Shown here one piece after another: positions 35,351 to 45,022 of a stretch of DNA of 64,000 nt. The notes below the pieces were generated by a model. The model did not search any database. It saw only the letters and a list, made by a program, of their open reading frames with translations, and was not told the origin of the DNA. This DNA comes from Streptomyces sp. 135 (lineage in GTDB: Bacteria; Actinomycetota; Actinomycetes; Streptomycetales; Streptomycetaceae). The DNA lies in NCBI RefSeq assembly GCF_020026305.1, contig NZ_CP075691.1:4154001-4218000 (forward strand), written 5' to 3'. The position numbers were made by a program, and so were the translations under genes. The stretch's first letter is position 1; every line of letters begins with the position of its first letter.

Positions 35351-35423
35351 TGCACTCGGCAGGATTCGAACCTGCAACCTTCTGATCCGTAGTCAGATGC
35401 TCTATCCGTTAAGCTACGAGTGC
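35351..35423 (-). tRNA. tRNA-Arg (anticodon ACG)
   Basis: Acceptor GCACTCG/CGAGTGC, anticodon stem TCTGA/TCAGA with loop CTACGGA, T loop TTCGAAT and discriminator A. A34 is the substrate of TadA (encoded at 19642-20172), so the mature tRNA reads CGU, CGC and CGA. Confidence 0.96.
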
Positions 35424-35591
35424 TTGTGCTTCCGGGGTTTTTTCTGCCCCGTCGGCGTTGCGAGAACAACATTACATGACCTGCGCCGTGAGGCGAAATC
35501 CGTTTCCCACACCCGCTCTGAGCTGGGCAAACGACCTCAGGGTCACCACGCCCGGCCGCCCGGGCAGGCGCCCGTCCCGCCTCGGACACGA

Positions 35592-35625
35592 CCGAAGCCC
35601 CGGTCGAGGACGACCGGGGCTTCGG
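35592..35625 (-). terminator. Terminator after tRNA-Ser(GCT)
   Basis: Perfect 15-bp stem (CCGAAGCCCCGGTCG and its complement) with loop AGGA, 10 bases beyond the tRNA on the minus strand. Confidence 0.85.
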
Positions 35626-35635
35626 GTTCAACCTG

Positions 35636-35726
35636 CGGAGGCGGAGGGATTTGAACCCTCGATGGGCTTTAAGGCCCAAACCGCATTAGCAGTGCGGCGC
35701 CATAGACCGGACTAGGCGACGCCTCC
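35636..35726 (-). tRNA. tRNA-Ser (anticodon GCT)
   Basis: Acceptor GGAGGCG/CGCCTCC, anticodon stem CCGCA/TGCGG with loop CTGCTAA, long variable arm and T loop TTCAAAT. It decodes AGC/AGU. 91 bases, the longest tRNA here. Confidence 0.95.
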
Positions 35727-35941
35727 AGCTTGCACACCTGCGCGAGCGCGGGGGTGCGTGCAGATGATGACACAGCCAGGCGGGGTGTCACCAATCGCGT
35801 CCTCCACGGTACTAGTCGCGCGGCCCGCAGAGCAAAGCCTCAGCCGCCCCGCAACGTCACGCGGCGGACGGCGTTAAAGGCGGTGGGTCCATCCGTGGGC
35901 CCAGACGTCCATGCCGCCACTCCGACCTCCATGGAGACCCC

Positions 35942-36379
35942 ATGCTGCGCCGCCTCGTCCTCACCGCCGCCGCCTCCGCCGCCGCGCTGTCCGTCCTCCC
36001 CCTCCTCCCCGTCACCGCACACGCCGCCCCGTCCTATCCCTCTGCCCCCGGCCCGACCGACCGGCTGACCATCACCGTCTCCGACTCGGGAGGCGACGGC
36101 GAGGGAACGTACGTACTGAAATGCCACCCCACCGGCGGCACCCACCCGGCCGCCGCCAAGGCGTGCGCGCGGCTGGACGAGGTCACCGTCTATGGGACCG
36201 ACCCGTTCGCGCCCGTACCGTCCGACAGGATGTGCACGATGCAGTACGGCGGCCCCGCCACCGCGCGCATCACGGGAACCTGGCAGGGCCGGCCGGTGGA
36301 CGCGACGTACAACCGCGGCAACGGCTGCGAGATCTCCCGCTGGGACCGCATGGCGCCGGTGCTCCCCCACACCTCGTGA
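35942..36379 (+). CDS. SSI-family (Streptomyces subtilisin inhibitor-like) protein
   Basis: A protein of 145 residues with GGAG before ATG 35942. Sec signal peptide of about 28 residues (LVLTAAASAAALSVLPLLP, cleavage near AHA-APS). The mature part has the SSI pattern: DRLTITVSDSGG, YVLKCHPTGGTHPAAAKACA (first disulfide), DPFAPV, DRMCTMQY (reactive loop) and ARITGTWQGRPVDATYNRGN then GCEIS (second disulfide). All four conserved cysteines are present. By analogy with SSI the P1 residue is Met, followed by Gln instead of Val. Expected to inhibit extracellular serine proteases. The last residues (WDRMAPVLPHTS) differ from the usual VFAF-type end. Confidence 0.9.
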   Translation: MLRRLVLTAAASAAALSVLPLLPVTAHAAPSYPSAPGPTDRLTITVSDSGGDGEGTYVLKCHPTGGTHPAAAKACARLDEVTVYGTDPFAPVPSDRMCTMQYGGPATARITGTWQGRPVDATYNRGNGCEISRWDRMAPVLPHTS

Positions 36380-36630
36380 TGGGCGGGTGAAGTCGTCCCG
36401 CGATGAAGCGCCATGAAGGGTGACGCCGCCGTTCTCCGGCCGGTGACCTCCACCCTCCTGTGACCAGGCAGTACTGAAAACTCACATCTTCTGCGTGCGA
36501 CCTCCCTCTCATCCGGCGTCGCGCGGGCAACCACTCCCCGTAGACTCCCTCCCGTGACACGCCACGGGTCGAGGGGCAAGATGACCTGAGCGGGTCGGCA
36601 AGCAGCGGTAACCAGGGAGGAAGCGTCGTC

Positions 36631-39600
36631 GTGAGCAGCAGGCCATCCCGAGGCGCTGCTCGCCTCGCAGCCATACTCGACGCTCTCCCTGACGCGCTGG
36701 TGCTCGTCAACGCCAACGGCACCGTCGTGAACGCCAACGCGATCGCGCTGGAGGCGTTCGAGACGCCGGGCACCGCGCTCGTGGGGCGCGGTCTGCTCGA
36801 TCTGCTGCCGGAGTTCGACTCCCGGCTCATCCCCGGCTCGATGCGGCGCCCGGACACCATCGACGAACGCGGCCGGACGAAGCCCACGCGCATGACGGCG
36901 CGGCGCACGGACGGCACCGAGTTCCCCGTCGAGGTCACCAGCTCCCCGCTGGAAGACGGCAGGCACGCGTACGACAACCACGGCTACACCGGCGACGAGC
37001 TGCTGATGCTCGTCGTGCGCGACCTCTCGGGCACCGTGGACACCGAGGCCGAGCTGGCGCGTTCGCAGCGGCAGACCGAGATGATCCTGCGGGCCGCGGC
37101 CGAGGGCGTCGTCGGCACGGACACCGACGGACGGGTCGTCCTCGTCAACCCGGCCGCCGCGCAGATACTGGGATTCCGGGCGAGCGACCTCGGCGGACAG
37201 GAGCTGCACCCCCTGGTGCTGCACTCGCGCGCCGACGGCGAACCCTTCCCCTACGAGGAGTCCCCGCTCGCGGACACCCTCCGCTCCGGTCGCAAGCACC
37301 GGGTGCGCGGGCAGGTCCTGTGGTCCAAGAGCGGTGCCAAGGTGCCGGTCGACCTGACGACGTCCCCGGTGCGCGACGGCGACCAACTGGTCGGCGCGGT
37401 GATGACGTTCACCGACCGCAGGCCCTACGACGAGCTGGCCGAGAAGTACGAGGCCGCCCTCGCCCGCCACGCCGAGGAGATCCGCGCGGCCGAGGAGCGG
37501 CACGCGGAGGCGGTCAAGGCCGCCGAGGAGCGGCGCGCCGAGGAGATCCGGGCCGCCGAGGAGCAGCGCGCGGAGGAACTCGCCGCCGAACAGGAGCGGT
37601 ACGCAGCGCTCGCCGAGCGCGAGAAGGACCGCTTCGAAGAGCTGGCCGAGCGCGAGACGACGCGGTACGAGAGCCTGGCCGCGCGACACGAGCAGCTCCT
37701 CGCCGTCCTCGGCTCGTCCCTGCGCGGGCCCCTCGACGAACTGCGCCGCGAACTGTCCGCGCTCGCCGCCGACGACGCGGGCCAGCTGTGGCCCGAGGCC
37801 AATCAGGTCCTGCATCACCTCTCCGCCGGGTACGCCCGGATGACCACCCTCGTCGACAACGTCCTCGGCTTCCAGCGGCTCGACGCGGGCGACGAACAGC
37901 TCTCCCGTACGCCGGTCATGCTCGACGCGGTCGTCGCCGCCGGCGTGGAGGGCGCGGTCGAGCTGATCGGGCCCGGGCGGGCGCAGTTCGCGGTGCACGC
38001 GCCGCCGATAGAGATCGTGGTCGACGCGGGGCGGCTCGCCACCGCGGTGGCCCATCTCGTCGCCGACGTGGCGGGGATCGACGCGACGGGCAACACGCGC
38101 GCGGACGCCGGGGTCGTCGCGGCGGGCGGTTACGTCGACTCGACCATCGTGGTGGCCGCGGCACAGCGCGGCGAGGTCGTCCGCATCGAGGTGCGGGGGC
38201 CCTACGCAGGCGGGGACCCGGTGCACGAGCCGATCGTGCGGGGCATCGTGCGGGCCCACGGAGGCGTGCTGCAGACGCACGAGGTGCCGGGTATGAGCGG
38301 CAGTGCGTACGTTCTCGAGGTTCCGATGGGGGCGGGGTCGGGGGAGGCTTCCGGCTCGGCGGGTTCTGTGGGGTCTGCCGGTTCCGTGGGGTCTGTGGGC
38401 TCTACGGAGAGTGCCGTTTTGGGGGCGGTCGCCGTCCCCGGTGGGGCGGTCGCGGTGCCCGAGCAGGCGTCCGGCAGCTCCGGCGCCGGTGCTGCGGGCG
38501 GCGGGCGGCGGCGGGCCCGGCGTCCCTCTGTGGACTCCTTCCTGGGAAGCGGCGTTCCCGGCGCCACGGACTCCTCCGGCGGTACGGAGAGCGCGGCGCC
38601 GACCGGTACGGGCCGACGCAGGGGACGGCGCGCGGCAGAGGCGGCGGACTCGGCTTCGGGGAACCCGGCCACTCTCGGGGGCGGTTTCTCGGAGGCTGGG
38701 CCGGAGGTCGGTTCGGCGGCCGGTCCGGCGAACGGCGCGGTCGGCGGTTCCGGCGCGCAGGTGCCGCAGGCGCAGTCTCCGGAGACGAGCGGTGGCGCTT
38801 CGGGCGGTACCGGGCGGCGGCGCGGGCGGCCAAGTGCCGCCGAGAACACCGAGAATTCCGTGGGTTCCGTGAACTCCGTGGGTTCCGTGGGCTCCGTGGT
38901 GACGGCGGCCGAACACGCGGCCGGTTCTGCGGCGTTGGGTCAGACCGTGCCGCCGCAGGGCGTACCGGTTCCCGCTGCCGGGACCGGGCGTCGCGCGCGG
39001 CGGGCCGGTGAGCAGCACGCGCTGCCCGCCCTGGCTTCGGGCCCGTCCGAGGCCTCCGGCACCACCCCGGGCACAGAACTCGCCGCGGTGGAGGCCGGTC
39101 ACGGCGACGCCGCGCGCCCTCGGGGCGGCGGGCGCGACGCGCGCTGGCCGCGGCCAGGAACGGGCCGCCGCCGAGGAGGCCAACAGCGGCCGCGTCTTCG
39201 CGCTGCCCCCGGCCGCGGCCGACCGCGACACGTCGGGCCAAGAGCCGGGCGCCCAGGCGACGGTGAGCACCGTCGGCCACGCCGTGCTGAACCAGAGCGC
39301 TGTGGCCGTGGGCCAGGGCATGGTGGACCAGGGCGTCATGAATCCGGCGGGCGTGAACCCGACGGCCGTGAACCCCGCCGGCACGGGCCCCGCCGACGTG
39401 AACCCCGGTGGCATGAACCCCGGTGGCGTGGGCCAGGGCCAGGGTGCCGCAGGCCAGGGCCGGGTCGGCCAGGCCGTGGTGAACCAGGCCGCCGTAAGCC
39501 GAGGCTCTGTGGGCCAGGGCGCCGTGACCCCGGGGCCTGGTGTCGCGGGCCCCCTCGGCCAGGGGTACCCGGCGGCCCCGGGGGACACCGGGCAGCACGC

Positions 39601-41450
39601 CACCGCCCCGCACGGCCCCGCCGACGACCACACCCCGCCGCAGCCGCACCCCACGCAGGCTCCGACGGGCCGCCGCCGCTCCCGCCGCCCGATCACGGAC
39701 CCGGCGGCTTCGGAGACCCCGGCGGCCCCGCAGACTCCGCGGACTCCGCAAGCCCCCCAGGCTCCGCAAGCCCCGCAGGCTCCTCAGGCCCCCCGAGTCC
39801 CCCAAGCCCCCCAGGCTCCAGGCGCACCGGCAGCCCCCGGCATGCCGCCTGCCCCGGCGGCCCCAGCGGCCCCGACCGCCCCCGCTCAGGGAACGCCCGC
39901 CCAGGGGACGCCCACCCAAGGAACGCCCGCCCACGGAACCCCTTCCACCCCCGGCGTCCCGAAGAGCCGCCCGGCTGCCGAAGCCGGGCCGCTGCCCGCA
40001 CCGCAGCCGTGGCCCGACAGCGCCACGCCCGCCGGTGGCGTGCCCGCGCAGGGCAACCCGCACTCCACGGGCACCCCGCGCCGGGCGTTCCGTCGCCCGC
40101 CGCGGGCACGGCGCTGCCGCCCGAGCGCGGCACCCAAGCGCGTGCGGCGGCCCAGCCGCTGCCCGCCGAGGCCGGGCCCGGTGACCCCAACTCGACGCAG
40201 GGCGCGCCTTCAGCGTGCGTACGCTCGGACAGGGCGTGCCGTTCGGCCAGCAGATCGCCGAGCAGCAGGGCCGACAGGCGCCGCAGGCACCGCAGCCTCC
40301 GTTGCCGCCCCAGGCCGCGCAGCCGGAGCAGCCCACGGCGATGCCGGGCCCGATGCCGCAGGCCCCGGCTCCGGCGTCACCCGTGCCGGAAGGCGCCGGG
40401 GAGCCCCCGCAACAGGCCCCGGCCTCCGCCCCGCACGCACAGCCCCCCAGCGGCTCCGGGCGCCGGCGTCGCCTCGCCACGCCTCCCGAGCCCGAACCCG
40501 CGGGTGCCGAGCGTCCCGAGACCTCGGCGCGCCCGCACCCCCAGCCGCACACCCCGCCCCCGGGCCACCCCCAGTCGCGTATCGCGGCCGCCACCGAGGG
40601 CGCCGGACGTTCGTACGCCATCGGCGCCCCGGACGAGGACGCGGACGAGGGCCCGGAGCCGCTGGACGGCCCGGGCGGCGCGGTCGAGGTCTCGAACCGG
40701 CCCCAGCCCCAGCCGATGGACGACGAACTGCCGCCCGAGCCGCTGGACAACCCGCGCCGCCTCCTGGTGTGGCCCGCGCCCGACGTCACCACCCAGCAGG
40801 CGCTCAGCGACCGTGGCTACCGCCCCGTGATCGTGCACTCGCGCGAGGAGGTCGACGCCCAGATCGCGGCGTTCCCCGCGGCGCTGTTCGTGGACCCGCT
40901 GACCGGGCCGATCACGCGCACGGCACTCCAGTCGCTCCGTCAGGCCGCGGTGGCCGCCGAGGTGCCCGTCCTTGTCACGGCGGGCCTCGGCCAGGCGACG
41001 CGCGAGGCGGCGTACGGCGCCGACCCCGCCGTACTCCTGAAGGCCCTCGCACCGCGCGACAGCGAGCAGCACCCGCCGCGCGTCCTGCTCATCGAGGAGC
41101 ACGAGGAGATCGCGCTCGCCCTGACCTCGACGCTGGAGCGGCGGGGCATGCAGGTCGCGCGGGCCGTCGGCGACGCGGACGCGGTGACGCTCGCCGCGCA
41201 GATGCGGCCGAACCTCGTGGTGATGGACCTGCTCCAGGTGCGCCGCCGCAGGGCCGGAATCATCGACTGGCTGCGCGCGAACGGCCAGCTGAACCGCACC
41301 CCGCTGGTCGTCTACACCGCCGCCGTCGACGAGACGGAACTGCCGCGCCTCGCCGCGGGCGAGACGGTGCTGTTCCTCGCCGAGCGGTCCACGAGCACCG
41401 AGGTGCAGAGCCGCATCGTGGACCTGCTGGCGAAGATCGGCACCAACTGA
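36631..41450 (+). CDS. Large PAS / pseudo-histidine-kinase / receiver hybrid protein, with three apparent frameshifts
   Basis: Starts at GTG 36631 (RBS GGGAGGAA) and spans about 1,600 codons in three frames. PAS 1 (LAAILDALPDALVLVNANGT) and PAS 2 (ILRAAAEGVVGTDTDGRVVL) are followed by a coiled coil of A-EE-R repeats (about 275-350). A kinase-like core follows in which the H-box reads AVLGSSLRGPLDELRREL: the phospho-His is missing. The ATP-site blocks are weak apart from a G-box-like GVLQTHEVPGMSGSAYVLEV. Then about 650 residues of Ala/Pro/Gly-rich linker and a C-terminal receiver: VLLIEEHEEI, VVMDLLQVR (Asp kept), VVYTAAVDET, but the Lys is replaced (FLAERST). Frame breaks lie near 39105-39175, 40085 and 40199, all in the linker. 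It is probably one intact protein in the living cell. Confidence 0.75.
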
Positions 41451-41477
41451 CGCCCGCGACGCCCGAGGTCCCCGGCG

Positions 41478-43127
41478 TCAGAGCCGGGTGACGTCAAGTT
41501 CCCCGTCGGCGTACTGCCTGCGCAGGACCTTCTTGTCGAACTTGCCGACGGAGGTCTTCGGGACGGCGGGGATGATCGCCCAGCGCTCGGGGAGCTGCCA
41601 CTTGGCGATGCTCTCGGCGAGGAAGGCGCGCAGGGCCTGGTAGTCGGCGCTCGCGTTCTCCCTCAACACGACTGCGGCGAGCGGCCGTTCGCCCCACTTC
41701 TCGTCGGGCACGGCCACCACCGCGGCCTCGGCGACGTCCGGGTGCGCCATCAGGGCGTTCTCCAGCTCGACCGAAGAGATCCACTCGCCGCCCGACTTGA
41801 TGACGTCCTTCGCCCGGTCGGTGAGGGTCAGGAAGCCGTCGGAGCTGATCACACCGACATCGCCGGTCTTCAGCCAGCCGTCCTCGCTGAACTTGTCCTC
41901 GGGCCTGAGGACGTCGCCGCCCGCGCCGCCGTAGTAGGCGCCCGCGATCCAGGGGCCGCGCACCTCCAGCTCACCGGCCGACTCGCCGTCCCAGGGCAGG
42001 TGTTCGCCGCCGGGGCCGACCAGGCGGGCCTCGACCGACGCGGGAAAACGGCCCTGGGTGAGCCGGTAGCCGAACTCCTCCTCGGTGCCGATCGCGTGGG
42101 CGGGCGGGCGGGCGACCGTGCCCAGCGGGGACGTCTCGGTCATGCCCCAGGCGTGGCAGACCCGCATGCCGAGGCGGTCGAACGCCTCCATCAGGGACGG
42201 CGGGCAGGCCGAGCCGCCGATGGTCACCTGCCCGAGCGAGCTGACGTCCCGCGGCTTCGCGGTCAGCTCGGCCAGCAGCCCCTGCCAGATGGTGGGGACG
42301 GCAGCCGCGTGAGTGGGCCGCTCCGTCTCGATCATCTCGGCGAGCGGTGCGGGCTGGAGGAAGCGGTCCGGCATCAGCATGTTCACGCCGGTCATCAGGG
42401 TGGCGTGCGGCAGCCCCCAGGCGTTGACGTGAAACTGCGGGACGACCACCAAGCTGGTGTCCGCATCGGTCAGGCCCATCGACTGGGTCATGTTGACCTG
42501 CATGGAGTGCAAGTAGATGGAGCGGTGGGAGTAGACGACGCCCTTGGGATCGCCGGTGGTGCCGGAGGTGTAACACATGGCGGCGGCGGCACGCTCGTCC
42601 AGCTCGGGCCACTCGTAGGCGGTGGGCTTGCCGGCGAGCAGCTCCTCGTACTCGTGCACCCGCACGTGGGTTCCCGCCAGGAGCGAGCGGTCGCCGGGCC
42701 CCGAGACCACGATGTGCTCGACGGTCGTCATCTGCGGGAGCAGCGGTGCGAGCAGGCCGAGGAGGGAGCCGTTGACGATGATGACGCGGTCGGCGGCGTG
42801 GTTCACGATCCACGTCAGCTGCTCGGCGGGCAGCCGCAGATTGAGGGTGTGGAGGATGGCGCCCATGCACGGAACCGCGTAGTACGCCTCTACGTGCTCG
42901 GCGTTGTTCCACATGAACGTGGCGACGCGCTCGTCGTCCGTGACCCCGAGGTCCTCGCGCAACGCGTGGGCGAGCTGGGCCGCGCGCTCGCCGACCTCGC
43001 GGTAGCTGCGGCGCTGCGGGGAGCCCTCCCCGGTCCAGGTGATGACCTGCGACGTCCCGTGCACGGTCGACCCGTGCCGGAGGATGCGGGTGACGGTCAG
43101 CGGTACGTCCTGCATCGTGCTCAGCAC
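41478..43127 (-). CDS. Long-chain fatty-acid--CoA ligase (acyl-CoA synthetase)
   Basis: A protein of 549 residues of the adenylate-forming family, making acyl-CoA from a fatty acid, ATP and CoA. GTG 43127 has AGGAGG 7 bases upstream. Motifs: ATP loop MCYTSGTTGDPKGVVYSHRS, QFHVNAWGLPHATLMTG, HAWGMTETSPLGTV, WLKTGDVGVISSDGFLTLTD, RAKDVIKSGGEWISSVELE and the catalytic Lys of PKTSVGKFDKKVLR. It resembles the medium/long-chain FadD group. It is separated from the igr-like operon by two genes on the same strand but could supply its substrates. The substrate cannot be told. Confidence 0.92.
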   Translation of the reverse strand: MLSTMQDVPLTVTRILRHGSTVHGTSQVITWTGEGSPQRRSYREVGERAAQLAHALREDLGVTDDERVATFMWNNAEHVEAYYAVPCMGAILHTLNLRLPAEQLTWIVNHAADRVIIVNGSLLGLLAPLLPQMTTVEHIVVSGPGDRSLLAGTHVRVHEYEELLAGKPTAYEWPELDERAAAAMCYTSGTTGDPKGVVYSHRSIYLHSMQVNMTQSMGLTDADTSLVVVPQFHVNAWGLPHATLMTGVNMLMPDRFLQPAPLAEMIETERPTHAAAVPTIWQGLLAELTAKPRDVSSLGQVTIGGSACPPSLMEAFDRLGMRVCHAWGMTETSPLGTVARPPAHAIGTEEEFGYRLTQGRFPASVEARLVGPGGEHLPWDGESAGELEVRGPWIAGAYYGGAGGDVLRPEDKFSEDGWLKTGDVGVISSDGFLTLTDRAKDVIKSGGEWISSVELENALMAHPDVAEAAVVAVPDEKWGERPLAAVVLRENASADYQALRAFLAESIAKWQLPERWAIIPAVPKTSVGKFDKKVLRRQYADGELDVTRL

Positions 43128-43248
43128 GGCGTCCTCCTGGGCGACATCGCCTACGCGGCGGTAAGGGTTGCGCTGATTCTGCGCGCATACCGCTTGGTAT
43201 GTCACTACTCCAGGGGATGATCGATCAACTGCCGGTCCCGGTGGACGG

Positions 43249-43293
43249 GTCAGCGGACTGGTCAGCGGAGGGGTCAGCGGAGGGGTCAGCGGA
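43249..43293. repeat. Tandem repeat overlapping the ECF sigma stop codon
   Basis: GGTCAGCGGA recurs four times with an 11-12 bp period. Each copy carries TCA, so on the minus strand several stop codons occur in phase or near phase after the gene end. Confidence 0.7.
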
Positions 43294-43867
43294 CCGGGGT
43301 GAGTTCCGGGTCGTCGCGCAGCTTGCCGAGCGCGCGCGACACCGCGCTCTTCACCGTCCCGATCGAGACCCCGAGCACCTCGGCGGTCTGGGCCTCGCTG
43401 AGGTCCTCGTAGTACCTGAGGACGACCATCGCCCGCTGCCGGTCCGGCAGCTTCATGATCGCGCGCCACATCGCGTCCCGGAGCACCTGCTGCTCGGCCG
43501 GGTCCCCGGTCGGCAGCACGTCGGGCTCCGGCAGCTCGTCGCACGCGAACTCGTCGACCTTGCGCTTGCGCCACTGCGACGTGCGTGTGTTCAGCAGGGC
43601 CCGGCGCACATAGCCGTCGAGCGCGCGATGGTCCTCGATCCGGTCCCACGCGACATACGTCTTGGTCAGCGCGGTCTGCAGCAGGTCCTCGGCATCGCTC
43701 GGATTCGCGGTCAGCGAGCGGGCGGTACGCAGCAGTACGGGCTGGCGGGCCCGCACATAGGACGCGAACGACGGGTACGCGAAGGGCCCGGCGGCCCGCG
43801 TCGGACCCGTGCCCCGCGTCGCGGCCTTCGATGCGCTGGTGCACACGGACACCATGGATGCGGTCAT
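43286..43867 (-). CDS. ECF RNA polymerase sigma factor, SigE-type (SigE70)
   Basis: A protein of 193 residues from ATG 43867. Region 2: SYVRARQPVLLRTARSLTAN, DAEDLLQTALTKTYVAWDRI. Region 4: LPDRQRAMVVLRYYEDLSEA, QTAEVLGVSIGTVKSAVSRA. It lacks the usual linked anti-sigma factor: no membrane-bound ZAS or RskA-type gene is adjacent. This group of streptomycete ECFs often stands without one. A terminator-like hairpin and the divergent upstream DNA separate it from the next gene. Its regulon is unknown. It resembles the ECF gene found near nepA in S. coelicolor, as I recall. Confidence 0.9.
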   Translation of the reverse strand: MTASMVSVCTSASKAATRGTGPTRAAGPFAYPSFASYVRARQPVLLRTARSLTANPSDAEDLLQTALTKTYVAWDRIEDHRALDGYVRRALLNTRTSQWRKRKVDEFACDELPEPDVLPTGDPAEQQVLRDAMWRAIMKLPDRQRAMVVLRYYEDLSEAQTAEVLGVSIGTVKSAVSRALGKLRDDPELTPVR

Positions 43868-43955
43868 GGCTCCACGCTAGAAGCGCCCCCTACCACTGCG
43901 GATCGGCCCCAAGTCCCGAAGCGGTGTCCGCCTCAGGTTGTACGAGGGGTGCCGG

Positions 43956-43985
43956 CTGCACCTCCTACAGGTGGAGGAGGTGCAG
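43956..43985 (-). terminator. Hairpin after the DUF1906 gene
   Basis: CTGCACCTCC/GGAGGTGCAG with a 10-nt loop, 65 bases beyond the minus-strand stop at 44050. Confidence 0.6.
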
Positions 43986-44049
43986 CGCACCCCTGAGGGT
44001 TCACCCCTGAGAGCCGCCCCGGCGCACGGCCGCCGGGAGACGGGGCCGC

Positions 44050-44970
44050 CTAGCGGACGCGCGCCACCGGAGCGTGCATCAGATTGCGGTCGATCACCAG
44101 CGTGCGTCCCCCGTGCCGTTCCTTCACGTTCCCCGCGTACTGGTGGATGCGTCGTGCCGGGTTCCAGGCGGCTCGGCTCAGCGAGGGCTCGCGGTACAGG
44201 TGCGGCCGGACGCGCCAGCGCGCGAACCACATCACCGACGGCAGGTCCCGCACACCCGCCCGCCGCGACAGCTCCATGTGCCGCACACCGGAGTCGGCGC
44301 TGCTGTAGAAGCCGGGTACGTAACCGGATCTGCGCACCTCGCGGTCCCAGGCCCGTACGAAGGAGAGCGTGGTGCGGGCACACGCCTTCTTCCGGTAGGC
44401 ATACGCCTCCATGTCCAGGTAGAGCGGGCTGCGCGTCTGGATGCCGACCGTCTTGGCCCTGCGGACCGCGTCACGTCCCTCCCGCTTCCCCTGGCTCCAG
44501 GGGTCCCGTCCGATGCGTACTCCCTTCTTGTTCCTCGCGATGACACAGGGCGACTGCGAACCCACGTACACCGGCAGCAGCCGCCACCCCATCCGGCTCA
44601 CCGCGCGTGCCCAGCTCCGGCTCAGGTGCGGCTGGTTCTTGCAGGCCCGGCCGCGGCCTCCGTAGTAGACACCCACGGCGCGGTACTGCGAACTCCGCCA
44701 GCGCCGCATGGTGTCCGCGGACGGGGCGATACAGGTGTCGAACGCCCGCCCACGGAAGGTCCGCACCCCGGCGGGCAGCCGGGCGGGCCACGCGGTGGAC
44801 CCGGTGGCACCGGGCCCGGGGAGCCCCATGTACTCCTCGACGGGGGCCGGGTCCGCTGCTGCCCGGGCCCGGCCCGGGGTTGCCGCCGCGCCCGGTGGCG
44901 ACGCGGTCAGGTCGACGGTCAGGGTCGCCAGCGCGAGGACAAGTCCAATGATCATCTTTTGGTGACGCAT
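44050..44970 (-). CDS. Secreted DUF1906 (glycoside-hydrolase-like, Rv2525c-type) protein
   Basis: A protein of 306 residues from ATG 44970. N-terminal signal peptide (MRHQKMIIGLVLALATLTVD, cleavage near GAAATPG). The domain starts at RTFRGRAFDTCIAPSADTMR and runs through YRAVGVYYGGRGRACKNQPH, WRLLPVYVGSQSPC, SPLYLDMEAYAYRKKACART, VPGFYSSADSGVRHMEL and HQYAGNVKERHGGRTLVIDR. It is a TIM-barrel family related to GH25, with the acidic pair in YLDMEAY at the expected active site. Actinobacterial members act at or on the cell wall. It lies 52 bases after the igr-like operon, on the same strand. Confidence 0.88.
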   Translation of the reverse strand: MRHQKMIIGLVLALATLTVDLTASPPGAAATPGRARAAADPAPVEEYMGLPGPGATGSTAWPARLPAGVRTFRGRAFDTCIAPSADTMRRWRSSQYRAVGVYYGGRGRACKNQPHLSRSWARAVSRMGWRLLPVYVGSQSPCVIARNKKGVRIGRDPWSQGKREGRDAVRRAKTVGIQTRSPLYLDMEAYAYRKKACARTTLSFVRAWDREVRRSGYVPGFYSSADSGVRHMELSRRAGVRDLPSVMWFARWRVRPHLYREPSLSRAAWNPARRIHQYAGNVKERHGGRTLVIDRNLMHAPVARVR

Positions 44971-45022
44971 ACGGTGAGTGAACGGTCCCGCCCCTCGGCT
45001 CAAGCCGGGACACGCGGCGCGT

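Noticed and set aside
36190..39696. Antisense open frame of about 1,170 codons opposite the PAS hybrid gene
   Set aside because: Low-complexity product without motifs; explained by third-position GC bias of the real gene.
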